Numbered from the stretch's first letter, positions 36,651 to 46,132 are shown. The stretch is 64,000 nucleotides of DNA from Sphingobacterium sp. B16(2022) (GCF_012030425.1 NZ_JAAUVN010000001.1:1302001-1366000), one strand, 5' to 3'. The notes: generated by a model from the sequence alone, not told the origin. A program made the numbers and translations.

Positions 36651-37052
36651 TTATCTATTATTCTCTTTATTAACCTCTGCTTTTGTTTTACCGTCGACAA
36701 CAACTATTTCTACAACCACATTATCCATTAGCTTAGAATCGGTGCCGTCAGCCTTCTTCTTTGGTTCTTTTTTATACCATACAATGATTTGCTCATCTTC
36801 AGGAATTCCATCTGGGAAAAATTCATCTAAACTTTTGAAACCGAAAACTTCTTTTAGAATTCCTAAATGTCTTAAGTTATATTTTTCAGGTTGATCTAAA
36901 GATTCACATTTACCTACAAATGCTTCAGCTAAGCCCATTTTCGCACTTAGAACCCTTTGTGACCATCCACGTTTTTCTCTAAAATCTTGGATGTTTATGA
37001 TAAGCTCATATTCTATTCTAAAGATCGCACTTGTTTCAAATATTTGTTGCAT
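36651..37052 (-). CDS. XRE-family HTH protein, possible antitoxin of the PIN fragment
   Basis: About 133 residues from ATG 37052; an upstream ATG at 37073 would add seven. A Cro/C1-type helix-turn-helix spans roughly residues 20-75 (FREKRGWSQRVLSAKMGLAE and LGILKEVFGFKSLDEFFP), and a polar C-terminal tail is rich in Lys, Asp and Val. The dyad at 37067-37084 overlaps the upstream ATG, which favours the shorter start and suggests autoregulation. Downstream is the truncated PIN gene. Confidence 0.7.
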   Translation of the reverse strand: MQQIFETSAIFRIEYELIINIQDFREKRGWSQRVLSAKMGLAEAFVGKCESLDQPEKYNLRHLGILKEVFGFKSLDEFFPDGIPEDEQIIVWYKKEPKKKADGTDSKLMDNVVVEIVVVDGKTKAEVNKENNR

Positions 37053-37066
37053 ATTAAATTTTTTAT

Positions 37067-37084
37067 GTACCATATGTTTGGTAC
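37067..37084. promoter_or_regulatory. Dyad upstream of the HTH gene
   Basis: GTACCATATGTTTGGTAC has six-base arms GTACCA and TGGTAC. It is positioned just before the chosen start of the HTH gene, fitting a self-repression operator. Confidence 0.5.
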
Positions 37085-38021
37085 TTTAAATAGTTATTTG
37101 TATTTTTGATTAAGCGATTAAAAAAACATAGGCATTTGCCTCTGTGAACGATGTATCTCGACCCGAAACGACTAATTCCTTCGAGAGAACCGTGCAATCG
37201 CCCCATGCTCAAAAAAGTTTATTACATTTGTAATTCTTTATATAAAAGCATGTGGGTGGTTCACGTTAGCTTTAGGAGGTTGAGTCAAGAGTCTCGCGTA
37301 GACTTAGACAAAGGGCTAGTCACCCTCGGGCCTAAAGTGTGAATCACCCCTTGTTTTTTGAGGTGAGTTTTCTTCGAGATCAATATTGTTCACATAACCT
37401 TTTAAGATTATGATGATACAATTCAAAACCAGTCAAAGAACCACATTAGACCTGATTCAGAATCACGGTCATCGGTTCATCCAATCACAAATTTTAAAGA
37501 ACAAGTTTTGTGCGCCTCAATAAGCTGCTAAAATTTAAACATAAAGCCAAAATAGGCGAGGAGTAGCGTATGCCAAATCAAAAGGTCGAGGTAATTAATA
37601 ATTAAGTACGGGGTATACACCAAATTAATAATTAAAAATACCTAGTTCTTTAGAAGTCAATATAAGCTAATTACCATCCAAAAATGGTTTATGTTTCCGA
37701 CTTTTATTCTATTGGTAAACAATTGCTTGTGTAATCGAACTAGAATTAGCCAGTAATTTAAAGTATAGCACCTTAAAATTACACTTTTCTAGCAGTAAAG
37801 CAAATTATTGTTGTTACTTTTTTATCGTAATACGCTAATAGAGTAAAGTCGGTTCTTATTGTTTAACCCATATAATGCAATCCTGAATACCATATTATAA
37901 CCGTTGACGAAGACTTAAAATTGCATTTTTTTCATTTTATTTTTTAACTATTGAAAGTTGAACAGGGGGCTTATTGCCTAATTTTTAGCTCCTGATTCAC
38001 TCTCAGTATAAACTTAGAATC
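37074..38021. other. Long gene-free region before susC
   Basis: About 950 bases without a convincing gene. It holds a strongly structured RNA candidate (37223-37359) and another stem-loop at about 37158-37190. A 37-codon frame at 37410-37523 (MMIQFKTSQRTTLDLIQNHG and onward) looks faintly like coding sequence but has no family. Two near-identical AATTAATAATTAA repeats are at about 37588 and 37624. Confidence 0.5.
37223..37359 (+). ncRNA. Candidate structured RNA with promoter and terminator
   Basis: A TACATTTG (-7 like) at 37223-37230 precedes a folded segment. P1 is an 11-base stem 37254-37264 with 37339-37349 (one G-U). Inside are P2 (CTTTAGG 37270-37276 with CCTAAAG 37331-37337) and two hairpins, AGTCT/AGACT (37290-37304) and AGGG/CCCT (37312-37326). 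P1 is followed by TTGTTTTTT. This makes a multi-branched RNA with its own promoter and terminator. On the minus strand the same DNA, together with the stem at 37158-37190, could be a group II intron 3' remnant. No known family is assigned. Confidence 0.45.
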
Positions 38022-41000
38022 ATGCAAAAAACTTGCAATGAGGAGAGCTATGTGCTACCCCAAAGGAAATTTATTGTCCCAAATCCAGCGTTATTTTTTG
38101 GTCTTCAATCTAAAACAAACCAAAATATAAACACATTGAAAAGTTCTATACTAAAAAGTGAAAACGTTAGAAATGATTACGCTCTACAAGAGCATGATCG
38201 ATCTACGATTTCATATATAAAAACACATTGGAAGCTAGTGCTATGCATCCTGCTTTCTCCAATGCTACATGTCTTTAATCTGCTCTTGTGCTTATTAAAG
38301 TCTATTAAAGTAATTGCGATATCCTGTATCATGATCATTGCAGTATTTCATAGTTTATGTTTATCAGCTCAGACACCCCGCAAGGACAGCGGGGTGAATG
38401 GGCAGGTAAAATATGAGCTTAATGGTGTAGTTGTTTCTTCCACTGATGGTTTAACACTACAAGGAGTATCTGTCCGAATCGATGACGCAAACTTACAGGT
38501 TAAAACCTCCAAAGATGGAAGATTTCAACTGACAGTCACTAATAAAAAAGGTAAGATTGGATTCTCTTCCATCGGTTTTAAAAGCCAAATACTCAATTAT
38601 ACCGCAGGAGTATCAATGACTGTAAAATTGATACCTGAAGATAACCAACTTGATGAAGTGGAGGTAGTATCTACCGGATACCAGAAGATACCCAAAGAAC
38701 GAGCAACAGGGAGTTTTGTGCAGATTGATAACGAGCTTTTGAATAGGAGAGTCAGTACGAATATACTTGATCGATTGGAAGGAGTGACGAGCGGTGTTAA
38801 CTTTAATCGATCTTCTGGTGGAGCAGGAGGTTTATTACCACCCAATGAGCAGACTGGTGTGTCTATACGCGGGCGATCAACTATAGATAATGATGTAAGT
38901 GCTGACCCTCTTATTATTCTAGATAATTTTCCTTTTGAAGGTAGTTTAGATCAAATCAATCCTAATGATATTGAAAGCATAACGGTATTACGTGATGCTG
39001 CAGCAGCTTCTATTTGGGGTGCACGTTCAGGGAATGGTGTCATTGTGATAACGACCAAAAAAGCTGCGTTTAGAGAACAAACAAAGATTGACTTTAATAC
39101 TTCAACCACAATTGGAACAAAACCTAACTTGAAATATAGCCGAAATTTTATTCCTAGTGCCGAATTTATAACTGTTGAGCGTCAGCTTTTTGATAAAGGT
39201 TTTTATAATGATTTGTTATCCAATAACACAACTTTTCCTTTAGTAAGTCCTTATGTTGAATTGTTAGATCAACACCGATCGGGTGATATAGATGAAAATA
39301 TACTTAAGCTTGCAGAAGAAGGGTTTGCTAAGATAGATAGTCGAAATGAGACTTTAGAAAACTTTTACCAAACTTCAGTGAAGAACCAATATGCGTTTGG
39401 AATTCGCTCTGGAGGAGAAAAATTTAGCAATTATTTTTCTGTTGGCTACAATGATAATCGAGAAGTCGTTCAAAAGAGTGGTCTAAAAAGATGGACAATG
39501 AATATATCTCCGCAGTTTAAGTTATTACAAAATCTAACTTTTTCTCCATCGGTATCAGTGACCAATATGACAGAACAATATGGTTACAGCTACAGTTCAC
39601 CCTATCCCTATATTGCATACACAGGTGAGGATGATATTCCGTTCATTGTACCAAGTGGTTATCGAGACAGCTATCTACGAGAAATGGAAAGCAAAGGCTT
39701 TAAAGACTGGTCACTTCGCCCATTAGAAGAGAAAGAGCTCAAAGATACCCATGCTAAGCGGTTGCATACAATTTTAAATGGTCAATTAATGTATGCTCCT
39801 TTGAATTGGTTGTCATTCGCCTCCCTCTTTCAATATGAACGTCAGCAGAGTGAGTATGAAGATTTGAAGAATAAGAATAGCTATTATGTCAGAAATTTAG
39901 TCAATCGCTATACGCAAGTGAATGGTACAAATTTTACTTATCCTATACCCGATGCGGATATACTTGATCATACTCGAGATAGGTTAGAAGCTTATAATTT
40001 TCGGATTAATAGCGCTATGAATAAAAGATGGTCAGACAAGCATCAATTAAATGCTTTATTGGGTGCTGAAATGAAATCGACAATTATTACAGCTCACTCA
40101 GGTCGGTATTATGGCTATGATCACGAGACTGGAACGATTTTAAGCAATCTAAACTTTAATCAATACTATCCAATTAATCCGAATGGATTAGGATCACAGC
40201 TGATTGATGATGGTGTTGGAAATATTAGTGAAGTGACTCGCCGTTCCGTTTCTTATTTCTTTAATGGTGCTTACCAATTTCGAGAACGGTATACATTATC
40301 CGCCTCAGCTCGAAAAGATGGTGCTAATTTATATGGAGTAAAGACCAATGATAAATTTGTACCACTGTGGTCGGTCGGACTTTTATATGACATTTCAAAA
40401 GAAGATTTTTATAAATCAACGTTGTTGCCAACATTAAAGCTTCGGTTTACGTATGGTTATAATGGAAATTCATATAATCAATCTGCTTACCTTATTGCAA
40501 GCTTTAATAGGAACACAGTTAATGGTTTTCGACAAGCTACCATTCAAAATCCTCCCAATCCATTGTTAAGGTGGGAGCAAGTCCGCAATATTAACTTATC
40601 AATGCAGTTTGCTTCCAAAGGAAATCGTATTTCGGGTTCGATAGAGCTCTTCCAAAAAGATGGAATGGATCTTATACAGGAGATCTTGCTTCGACCTTCC
40701 TCAGGTTTTAATAGTTACAAAGGTAATTCTGCTTCGGTCCGTAATAGGGGGATGGATATACAATTAGCGAGTATAAATACAAAAGGTAAGTTTAATTGGA
40801 GTACCGTATATCTATTAAGTTTGATCAAGGATAAGGTTCTTTCTTTTGATGAGGAATATCCAACAAGGTATTTGGTATCTAATTCGTCCGCTGTTGACGG
40901 ACCTGCACGCTATGGTCTATACATTAAAGAGGGTAATTCGCTTTATGGCGTATATAGTTACCGGTCATCTGGACTGGATGAAAATGGAGATCCTATGGGC

Positions 41001-41558
41001 TATTTAAATGGAGTTGAATCTAAAGATTATGTAGGTATTATTGCCAGTAATACCATGGATAATGTTAACTATCATGGAAGTAGTAGGCCTACGTTGTTTG
41101 GTTCATTGCGCAATACTTTTTCATACCGAAAGTGGTCACTTTCAGCTAATATTCTTCTTAAGTCTGGTTTCTATATCAGAAAGAAAAGTAGTAGTACTAA
41201 TTTAAACGAGGTACTTTCGATGCCAAATGCAGATTTTATGTTGGCATTTGATCCTCAGAATCCAAATAAAGAAACATCGATGCCTGCATTGGTCTATCCT
41301 GTTAATGCAAGCCGTAATACATTTTACCAAAATTCGGAAGCCTTAGTTTTATCAGGTGATCATATTCGTTTACAGGATATTTCCTTGTCATACCAGATGA
41401 AATTTTCACGATTTACAGTAGATTTTTATTCTTACATAGACAACCCTGGAATCTTATGGCGTAAGAATAAAGTAGGTATAGATCCTGATGTTAACGATTA
41501 TTTCGGTTTATATCCAATACCAACCAGTTACTCACTTGGTGCTCGTATCCAGTTCTAA
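38022..41558 (+). CDS. SusC/RagA-type TonB-linked outer membrane protein
   Basis: An 1178-residue SusC-like transporter. An unusually long leader of about 110 residues precedes the hydrophobic export segment (VIAISCIMIIAVFHSLCLSA). A CarboxypepD_reg-like domain follows (LNGVVVSSTDGLTLQGVSVR), then the plug with VEVVSTGYQKIPKERATGSF and NPNDIESITVLRDAAAASIW, then the beta-barrel to the terminal Phe (LGARIQF). With the SusD protein it forms a pedal-bin nutrient importer. The substrate is unknown; the TlpA-like partner and absence of polysaccharide enzymes argue against glycan uptake. Confidence 0.9.
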   Translation: MQKTCNEESYVLPQRKFIVPNPALFFGLQSKTNQNINTLKSSILKSENVRNDYALQEHDRSTISYIKTHWKLVLCILLSPMLHVFNLLLCLLKSIKVIAISCIMIIAVFHSLCLSAQTPRKDSGVNGQVKYELNGVVVSSTDGLTLQGVSVRIDDANLQVKTSKDGRFQLTVTNKKGKIGFSSIGFKSQILNYTAGVSMTVKLIPEDNQLDEVEVVSTGYQKIPKERATGSFVQIDNELLNRRVSTNILDRLEGVTSGVNFNRSSGGAGGLLPPNEQTGVSIRGRSTIDNDVSADPLIILDNFPFEGSLDQINPNDIESITVLRDAAAASIWGARSGNGVIVITTKKAAFREQTKIDFNTSTTIGTKPNLKYSRNFIPSAEFITVERQLFDKGFYNDLLSNNTTFPLVSPYVELLDQHRSGDIDENILKLAEEGFAKIDSRNETLENFYQTSVKNQYAFGIRSGGEKFSNYFSVGYNDNREVVQKSGLKRWTMNISPQFKLLQNLTFSPSVSVTNMTEQYGYSYSSPYPYIAYTGEDDIPFIVPSGYRDSYLREMESKGFKDWSLRPLEEKELKDTHAKRLHTILNGQLMYAPLNWLSFASLFQYERQQSEYEDLKNKNSYYVRNLVNRYTQVNGTNFTYPIPDADILDHTRDRLEAYNFRINSAMNKRWSDKHQLNALLGAEMKSTIITAHSGRYYGYDHETGTILSNLNFNQYYPINPNGLGSQLIDDGVGNISEVTRRSVSYFFNGAYQFRERYTLSASARKDGANLYGVKTNDKFVPLWSVGLLYDISKEDFYKSTLLPTLKLRFTYGYNGNSYNQSAYLIASFNRNTVNGFRQATIQNPPNPLLRWEQVRNINLSMQFASKGNRISGSIELFQKDGMDLIQEILLRPSSGFNSYKGNSASVRNRGMDIQLASINTKGKFNWSTVYLLSLIKDKVLSFDEEYPTRYLVSNSSAVDGPARYGLYIKEGNSLYGVYSYRSSGLDENGDPMGYLNGVESKDYVGIIASNTMDNVNYHGSSRPTLFGSLRNTFSYRKWSLSANILLKSGFYIRKKSSSTNLNEVLSMPNADFMLAFDPQNPNKETSMPALVYPVNASRNTFYQNSEALVLSGDHIRLQDISLSYQMKFSRFTVDFYSYIDNPGILWRKNKVGIDPDVNDYFGLYPIPTSYSLGARIQF

Positions 41559-41574
41559 TTTAAAAATTCAAATT

Positions 41575-42918
41575 ATGAAATATCTCATTTATTTTTTCTG
41601 CCTGTTTTTCTGCTATTCTTGTAAAAAGATAGATAACTGGCTGGATGTAAAATCAAAAAATAGTGATGTCATACTAAAAAGTTTGGATGACTATCAATCA
41701 TTATTGGATAATACGACAGTGATGAACACAACCTCGGGGCTTGGTCTTATAGCAGCAGATAACATTCATTTACTTGAAAATATAGCATTGACAGGTGGTA
41801 ATCCATCTGAGCGCAATGCTTATATCTGGAAGTCAGATATTTATGAAGGGTCAATTGGTGTCGGAACTGGGGACTGGACTGTGCCATATAGGGCTATAGC
41901 ATACGCAAATATAGCATTAGAAGGTACCGCTAATGAGGCATCATCTAGCGCTGAAAAAAACAATGTGCGTGGTTCAGCTCTATTTTTTCGCGGCTTCCAT
42001 TATTATCAACTGCTTCAGCTGTATGCTCCCCCATATAAGGAAGGAGCTAATGAGAATTGTTTAATCCCAATTCGACATGTATCAGATATTGATCATGCTG
42101 ATAGGTTTTTTAGTGTAGAGGCTTGTTATGAGCAAGTTGTTGATGATCTAAAATCCTCTTTAGAATTATTGCCTATTGATCCAGTGCAAAAAACTAGACC
42201 TTCCAAACTTGCTGCGTTAGCCATGCTTGCTAAAATTTATTTAAACATGGAAAAGTATGAACTAGCATTGAGCTATGCGAATGAATACCTTAAAAATAAA
42301 GGAGATCTCCTGAACTTTTCAAGCTTAAATACGGCGGTTACTTTACCGTTTCCTACAATGGATGTCGGAAACAAAGAGGTGGTTTTTTATGCCAGTCCCA
42401 TTAGTTATACATTACTGTCTTTTGGAAACCTAAGAGTGAACGAGGTTTTCTTTTCTCATTATCAAGATAATGATCTCCGAAAAGCAGCATTTTTTAGAAT
42501 TAACCCTGATGGTACAAAATCATTTAAAGGGCGATATACAGGAACTGTTGGCCTTTTTTCAGGTCTATCGACCAATGAAATGATATTAATAAAATCGGAA
42601 TGTCTTGCGAGAACTGGCAATGGGCAAGATGGAGCTGAACAGTTGAATATCCTTTGTAACAATCGATATAATAGTTTTATAGTTCCTCTTAATGAATCTC
42701 GAGAAGGTGTTCTCGAACGAATTCTAGAAGAAAGAAAAAAGGAATTGGTTTTCACGGGAAGTTGCCGTTGGGAAGATTTGAGGAGGCTTAATAAAGATCC
42801 TAAATATGCTAAGACACTGGTGAGAAGACTCGCTGGTAAAGAATATTTATTACCACCAAATGATTCGCGTTATACATTTCCAATTATCCCACAAGAATCA
42901 ATTATAACATTTAAATAA
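41575..42918 (+). CDS. SusD/RagB-type outer membrane lipoprotein
   Basis: About 447 residues from ATG 41575, chosen because it begins the lipoprotein signal peptide MKYLIYFFCLFFCYSCKK with Cys at the lipobox; the longer frame from 41488 overlaps susC. TPR-like helices (SKLAALAMLAKIYLNMEKYE) and the C-terminal SusD motif (LEERKKELVFTGSCRWEDLR) are typical. It caps the SusC barrel. It ends in TAATG, one base into the next frame. Confidence 0.9.
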   Translation: MKYLIYFFCLFFCYSCKKIDNWLDVKSKNSDVILKSLDDYQSLLDNTTVMNTTSGLGLIAADNIHLLENIALTGGNPSERNAYIWKSDIYEGSIGVGTGDWTVPYRAIAYANIALEGTANEASSSAEKNNVRGSALFFRGFHYYQLLQLYAPPYKEGANENCLIPIRHVSDIDHADRFFSVEACYEQVVDDLKSSLELLPIDPVQKTRPSKLAALAMLAKIYLNMEKYELALSYANEYLKNKGDLLNFSSLNTAVTLPFPTMDVGNKEVVFYASPISYTLLSFGNLRVNEVFFSHYQDNDLRKAAFFRINPDGTKSFKGRYTGTVGLFSGLSTNEMILIKSECLARTGNGQDGAEQLNILCNNRYNSFIVPLNESREGVLERILEERKKELVFTGSCRWEDLRRLNKDPKYAKTLVRRLAGKEYLLPPNDSRYTFPIIPQESIITFK

Positions 42919-42923
42919 TGATA

Positions 42924-44390
42924 ATGAAAACGCTACATTTAAATTTTTGGATATTTTTTGGCTTACTTATGCTTGGTTGTGGAAATTTATTTGCACAGTC
43001 TGCAACAGTTACTGTAAAAACAGAGACAAATAACGAATTAATGGAACTTAATTGTTACTGGATTGAAGATAATTTTGAGTTTTTTAATTTCACTCCTTTG
43101 CAAAAGAATAAGGCATCTAGGAAAGGTGATAGCTTTACAATTGACTTTGATTCAACGATGTCTTATCGATACATTACAATTAAAGATGAAAAGGGAAGAA
43201 ATTCCAAAAATCTTTTATTATTTGATTATCTCATATGCCCAGGCGACCAGATTATTGTTTGGGATGATGGTATAAATGACTTGACTTTTAGCGGCAGGGG
43301 TTCAGAAAAGTTCAAATTACAATATCAACTTTCCAAAATAGAAAAAGCTTTCTTTTTGGACAAGAGTTTAAATGATACGAACTACTTACCAAATCAAGGA
43401 AAACTGTCTACAGATGTTTATAACATTTTAGCATCTAATTTAAGCTATAATTATGCAAAACGAGATAGCCAATTATATGTTTTAGATTTATATAAGGGTT
43501 TGTTAAGCCAATCAGTATATGATTTAATAAAACTTAATGTTATCGGTAAAACAGAGCAAACTATACTGAAACATCTTTACATGAAATTTTATAGACTGAG
43601 CCACAAATATATGAAATTGAGCGAAGAGAAATCTTCGCTACTGGAGATTTATTCTCGCCGAAATACCCGATTGAATGAGGTGACTGAGAATGTCATTATT
43701 CATGCAAACGAGCTACAATTGTATTCTATGTCAAGAATGAAATACAAAGATTGGTTAGGTAAATTATACGAGCAAGAATTTGTTCATTTTCCAATCGACA
43801 TACCATTTGCAGACCGTGTGTTATACCGTTATTTTTATCGAAACTATTCTAAAATAAATAGTGTGAAACATAAGGAAATCTTGAGCCAGATTTCTGAAAT
43901 CAAATACAAAACGACAATTCAAAATTTTTTGAAAAATATTGAATATGGAGCAGTTATTCCAAATTTTCAATTGCAGGATACCTCAGGAAATCTTATTCAT
44001 CTATCTAATTTTTATGGAAAGATTATAATTCTCGATTTCTGGTACACAGGTTGTGGAAATTGCCGGGTTTTACATGAAAATATGAAACCGATAAAAGCTG
44101 AATTGCAAAATATAAAAGATCTGATTTTTATTAACGTTTCTATAGATGGAAATTTTGAACAATGGAGACAATCCGTTAATAACGGAGATTATACCGATAA
44201 ATCTGACATCAGTTTATATACAATGGGTAAGAAATCCTTGCATCCTCTTATAACATTCTTTAATGTAATGTCTTATCCAAGACAAGTAATTATAGATAGG
44301 GAAATGCGTATTGTTGAGACTCAAGTTCCAAGAGTCGGTAATAAAATAAATGATGCTGCATTTAAAGCATTAATTGAAAAATTACGGTAG
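42924..44390 (+). CDS. TlpA/thioredoxin-like exported protein
   Basis: About 488 residues from ATG 42924 (an ATG at 42918 overlaps the susD stop). A signal peptide ending near CGNLFAQ precedes a 320-residue novel N-terminal region, then a thioredoxin domain: AVIPNFQLQDTSGN, IIILDFWYTGCGNC with a CGNC redox site at about residues 377-380, and a cis-Pro near SYPRQV. Such thioredoxins follow SusC/D pairs in many Bacteroidota and probably keep an envelope partner's cysteines reduced. Translationally coupled to susD. Confidence 0.85.
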   Translation: MKTLHLNFWIFFGLLMLGCGNLFAQSATVTVKTETNNELMELNCYWIEDNFEFFNFTPLQKNKASRKGDSFTIDFDSTMSYRYITIKDEKGRNSKNLLLFDYLICPGDQIIVWDDGINDLTFSGRGSEKFKLQYQLSKIEKAFFLDKSLNDTNYLPNQGKLSTDVYNILASNLSYNYAKRDSQLYVLDLYKGLLSQSVYDLIKLNVIGKTEQTILKHLYMKFYRLSHKYMKLSEEKSSLLEIYSRRNTRLNEVTENVIIHANELQLYSMSRMKYKDWLGKLYEQEFVHFPIDIPFADRVLYRYFYRNYSKINSVKHKEILSQISEIKYKTTIQNFLKNIEYGAVIPNFQLQDTSGNLIHLSNFYGKIIILDFWYTGCGNCRVLHENMKPIKAELQNIKDLIFINVSIDGNFEQWRQSVNNGDYTDKSDISLYTMGKKSLHPLITFFNVMSYPRQVIIDREMRIVETQVPRVGNKINDAAFKALIEKLR

Positions 44391-44394
44391 AAAA

Positions 44395-44421
44395 AAGGCG
44401 CTTGATAATTTCAAGCGCCTT
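44395..44421. terminator. Bidirectional terminator between convergent genes
   Basis: An 11-base perfect stem (44395-44405 with 44411-44421) between the TlpA-like and DUF6520 genes. The run of A at 44391-44396 becomes a U-tract for transcripts of the minus strand. Confidence 0.8.
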
Positions 44422-44443
44422 AAATCAAAATTTAATCAAAGTT

Positions 44444-44740
44444 TTACTCATTAGGGTCAAACTGGCCTTGATCGACACTTTGAAAATTTGCAGGATTTCT
44501 AAATTCATCATTCATTGATCCTGGAGCACTACCAATTTTGTCATAAGAACATGTTTCAGATGGGACGTCTAAACATTCTCCTAATGGATGATTGGACTTC
44601 GGTTCCCAAGTTCCATCGATCAATACATAATCTCCGCTTGGTGGAGTTAATGATTTTGTAAATGATTGCGTTAATGCCGCACCGCCTAATACAGCTACTC
44701 CAAGTAGCACTTTTGTGAAATTTTTTAATGAGGTTTTCAT
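44444..44740 (-). CDS. DUF6520-like small exported protein
   Basis: A 98-residue protein with a signal-like N-terminus (FTKVLLGVAVLGGAALTQSF) and a short polar mature part holding two Cys (GECLDVPSETCSYDK). It has the length and composition of DUF6520 proteins. It is co-transcribed with the MauE-like gene 10 bases upstream. The role is unknown; two cysteines next to redox-type membrane and TlpA proteins suggest a disulfide-bearing peptide. Confidence 0.65.
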   Translation of the reverse strand: MKTSLKNFTKVLLGVAVLGGAALTQSFTKSLTPPSGDYVLIDGTWEPKSNHPLGECLDVPSETCSYDKIGSAPGSMNDEFRNPANFQSVDQGQFDPNE

Positions 44741-44750
44741 ACCTTTAGTT

Positions 44751-45257
44751 TTAATTGTTTATAATTTTTGTTTTTTTTAGGGCATAGATTCCGGCGATAA
44801 ACCAGACCACATTAAAGATAATATGTGTTCTCCAGCCCATGGATTCGATCACACCTCCGCAATTACAGAGTTTTTTTTCAACAAAAGCGACCATTAGGAT
44901 CAGATAAAGTGCGAATATGCCCATCAAAAAGGTAGATGCATATAGGGCAAAACGCTTTATCTTGTATATCGGGATGATCAATAGTACAGCCAGCAAGATT
45001 TCCAAGGAAGGAATGCCCCAGCCAATCAGTTCAGCATATTTCCCTAAGTAAGGGATTTTGCTGTTTCCCCGGATAAATTCCGCGATAATTTGCAGTTTCG
45101 CAATTCCTGTATAGAAATATAAGAAAGCATAGCCATAAATAATCAAAGCAGGTATGCAAGGCTTGATCCACCGTGCACTCCGACGGATTAAACTACCGTT
45201 TTTTGTGGATGTTGCCTGGTGTATCTTGTTGCCCTTGTTGTTGATGATATGTTCCAT
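44751..45257 (-). CDS. MauE/DoxX-family membrane protein
   Basis: A 168-residue protein with four predicted membrane helices and the loop FVEKKLCNCGGVIESMGW, whose Cys pair and surroundings match MauE/DoxX redox-linked proteins. First gene of the pair with DUF6520. MauE helps disulfide formation in methylamine dehydrogenase; here it probably handles electrons or disulfides for the neighbouring Cys-containing peptide or TlpA protein. Confidence 0.8.
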   Translation of the reverse strand: MEHIINNKGNKIHQATSTKNGSLIRRSARWIKPCIPALIIYGYAFLYFYTGIAKLQIIAEFIRGNSKIPYLGKYAELIGWGIPSLEILLAVLLIIPIYKIKRFALYASTFLMGIFALYLILMVAFVEKKLCNCGGVIESMGWRTHIIFNVVWFIAGIYALKKTKIINN

Positions 45258-45589
45258 TTATTTGCGTTGTGAATGTTTCTCCTATCCATGTAGCGGAATA
45301 GTTAACTCCTGTCAACTGATTTCCTGTTTGCGGGTCTCACCCGCCTCTGGGGAAGGGCGCAAATTTTTTCTTGTACTGTTTCATAAATTTGTTTTTTAGT
45401 GAGCAGATCGGAAAAAATGGTACGGATACAATTATTTTCGTGTTTTACAGGACGATTCATTATTTCATCCGATCTGCTATTACAAATTTCAGGATCATTT
45501 TTTGTTATATTTTGGGAATTTGGACACTATGTTTTGGGTTTTTATGCCCAAATTATTGGGCATAAAAACCCAAATTATTGGGAAAATGC
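45258..45589. other. Intergenic with leader-like hairpins
   Basis: 332 bases upstream of the MauE gene. A GC-rich hairpin set at about 45328-45364 (GCGGGTCTCACCCGC plus enclosing TTTGCG/CGCAAA) lies where the minus-strand leader would be. The dyad at 45536-45571 is listed separately. No coding frame is convincing. Confidence 0.45.
45536..45571. repeat. 15-base perfect inverted repeat near the Crp/Fnr 3' end
   Basis: GGGTTTTTATGCCCA (45536-45550) pairs with TGGGCATAAAAACCC (45557-45571). CCCAAATTATTGGG occurs twice (45547-45560 and 45569-45582). There is no U-tract, so it is more likely a binding site than a terminator. Confidence 0.6.
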
Positions 45590-46132
45590 CTATTCTCTTT
45601 CGCGTATAAGTCGACGAAGCAACTCTTCACTGATCCCCATAAACTGGGCTAATTCTTTATGTTTAATATACTGGCGTATATCCGGATATTTGTCAAATAC
45701 AAAATCATACTTATCGGGATTGGGCAATGAAAGCAGTTTTGCCCGATAATCGAGATACTGTTGCTGTTTGTCCATCAGGCTGGCGTAGATCGGGAAAAGC
45801 TTTGGGTTTTTCGCATTTATCGTATATAGCTGTTTCCTTGTGGTCATGTAGGTGCTACAGTCACTCAATGCGATAAACTGAAAATTGTGACTATGGTTGG
45901 GGATCATCAGCGATTCACCACTGATGGCATACCGTACCGGACATGTCTTTTCATACTTTCCAAATATACCTTCTGCAATGAGGTAGAGCTCGCCCCAGTT
46001 ATTGGTGAGGTACTCGCCCTTCACAAAGCGGATCTCTGCAAATGCATCCGTCAATTCAGGGATAGCAGATATCCATTCTCCATGAATGTCTTTTAAAAAA
46101 CTGGCTAAAATCTCTTCTTTACTTTTCTTCAT
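45590..46132 (-). CDS. Crp/Fnr-family transcriptional regulator
   Basis: About 180 residues from ATG 46132 (MKKSKEEILASFLKDIHGEW); a TTG further out at 46201 is less likely. A cyclic-nucleotide-like beta-barrel (GELYLIAEGIFGKYEKTCPV) is followed by a short C-terminal helix-turn-helix (KHKELAQFMGISEELLRRLI). Such proteins without clear ligand residues are common in Bacteroidota. Its own upstream region contains AATTATTGGGAAATA (46201-46215), also found inverted before the peptide gene. Confidence 0.8.
   Translation of the reverse strand: MKKSKEEILASFLKDIHGEWISAIPELTDAFAEIRFVKGEYLTNNWGELYLIAEGIFGKYEKTCPVRYAISGESLMIPNHSHNFQFIALSDCSTYMTTRKQLYTINAKNPKLFPIYASLMDKQQQYLDYRAKLLSLPNPDKYDFVFDKYPDIRQYIKHKELAQFMGISEELLRRLIRERE

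Noticed and set aside
37151..37342. A 63-residue plus-strand frame
   Set aside because: It overlaps the strongly folded RNA candidate and its composition is not protein-like.
45536..45571. Terminator of the Crp/Fnr gene
   Set aside because: The stem is long but no U-tract follows in either direction.
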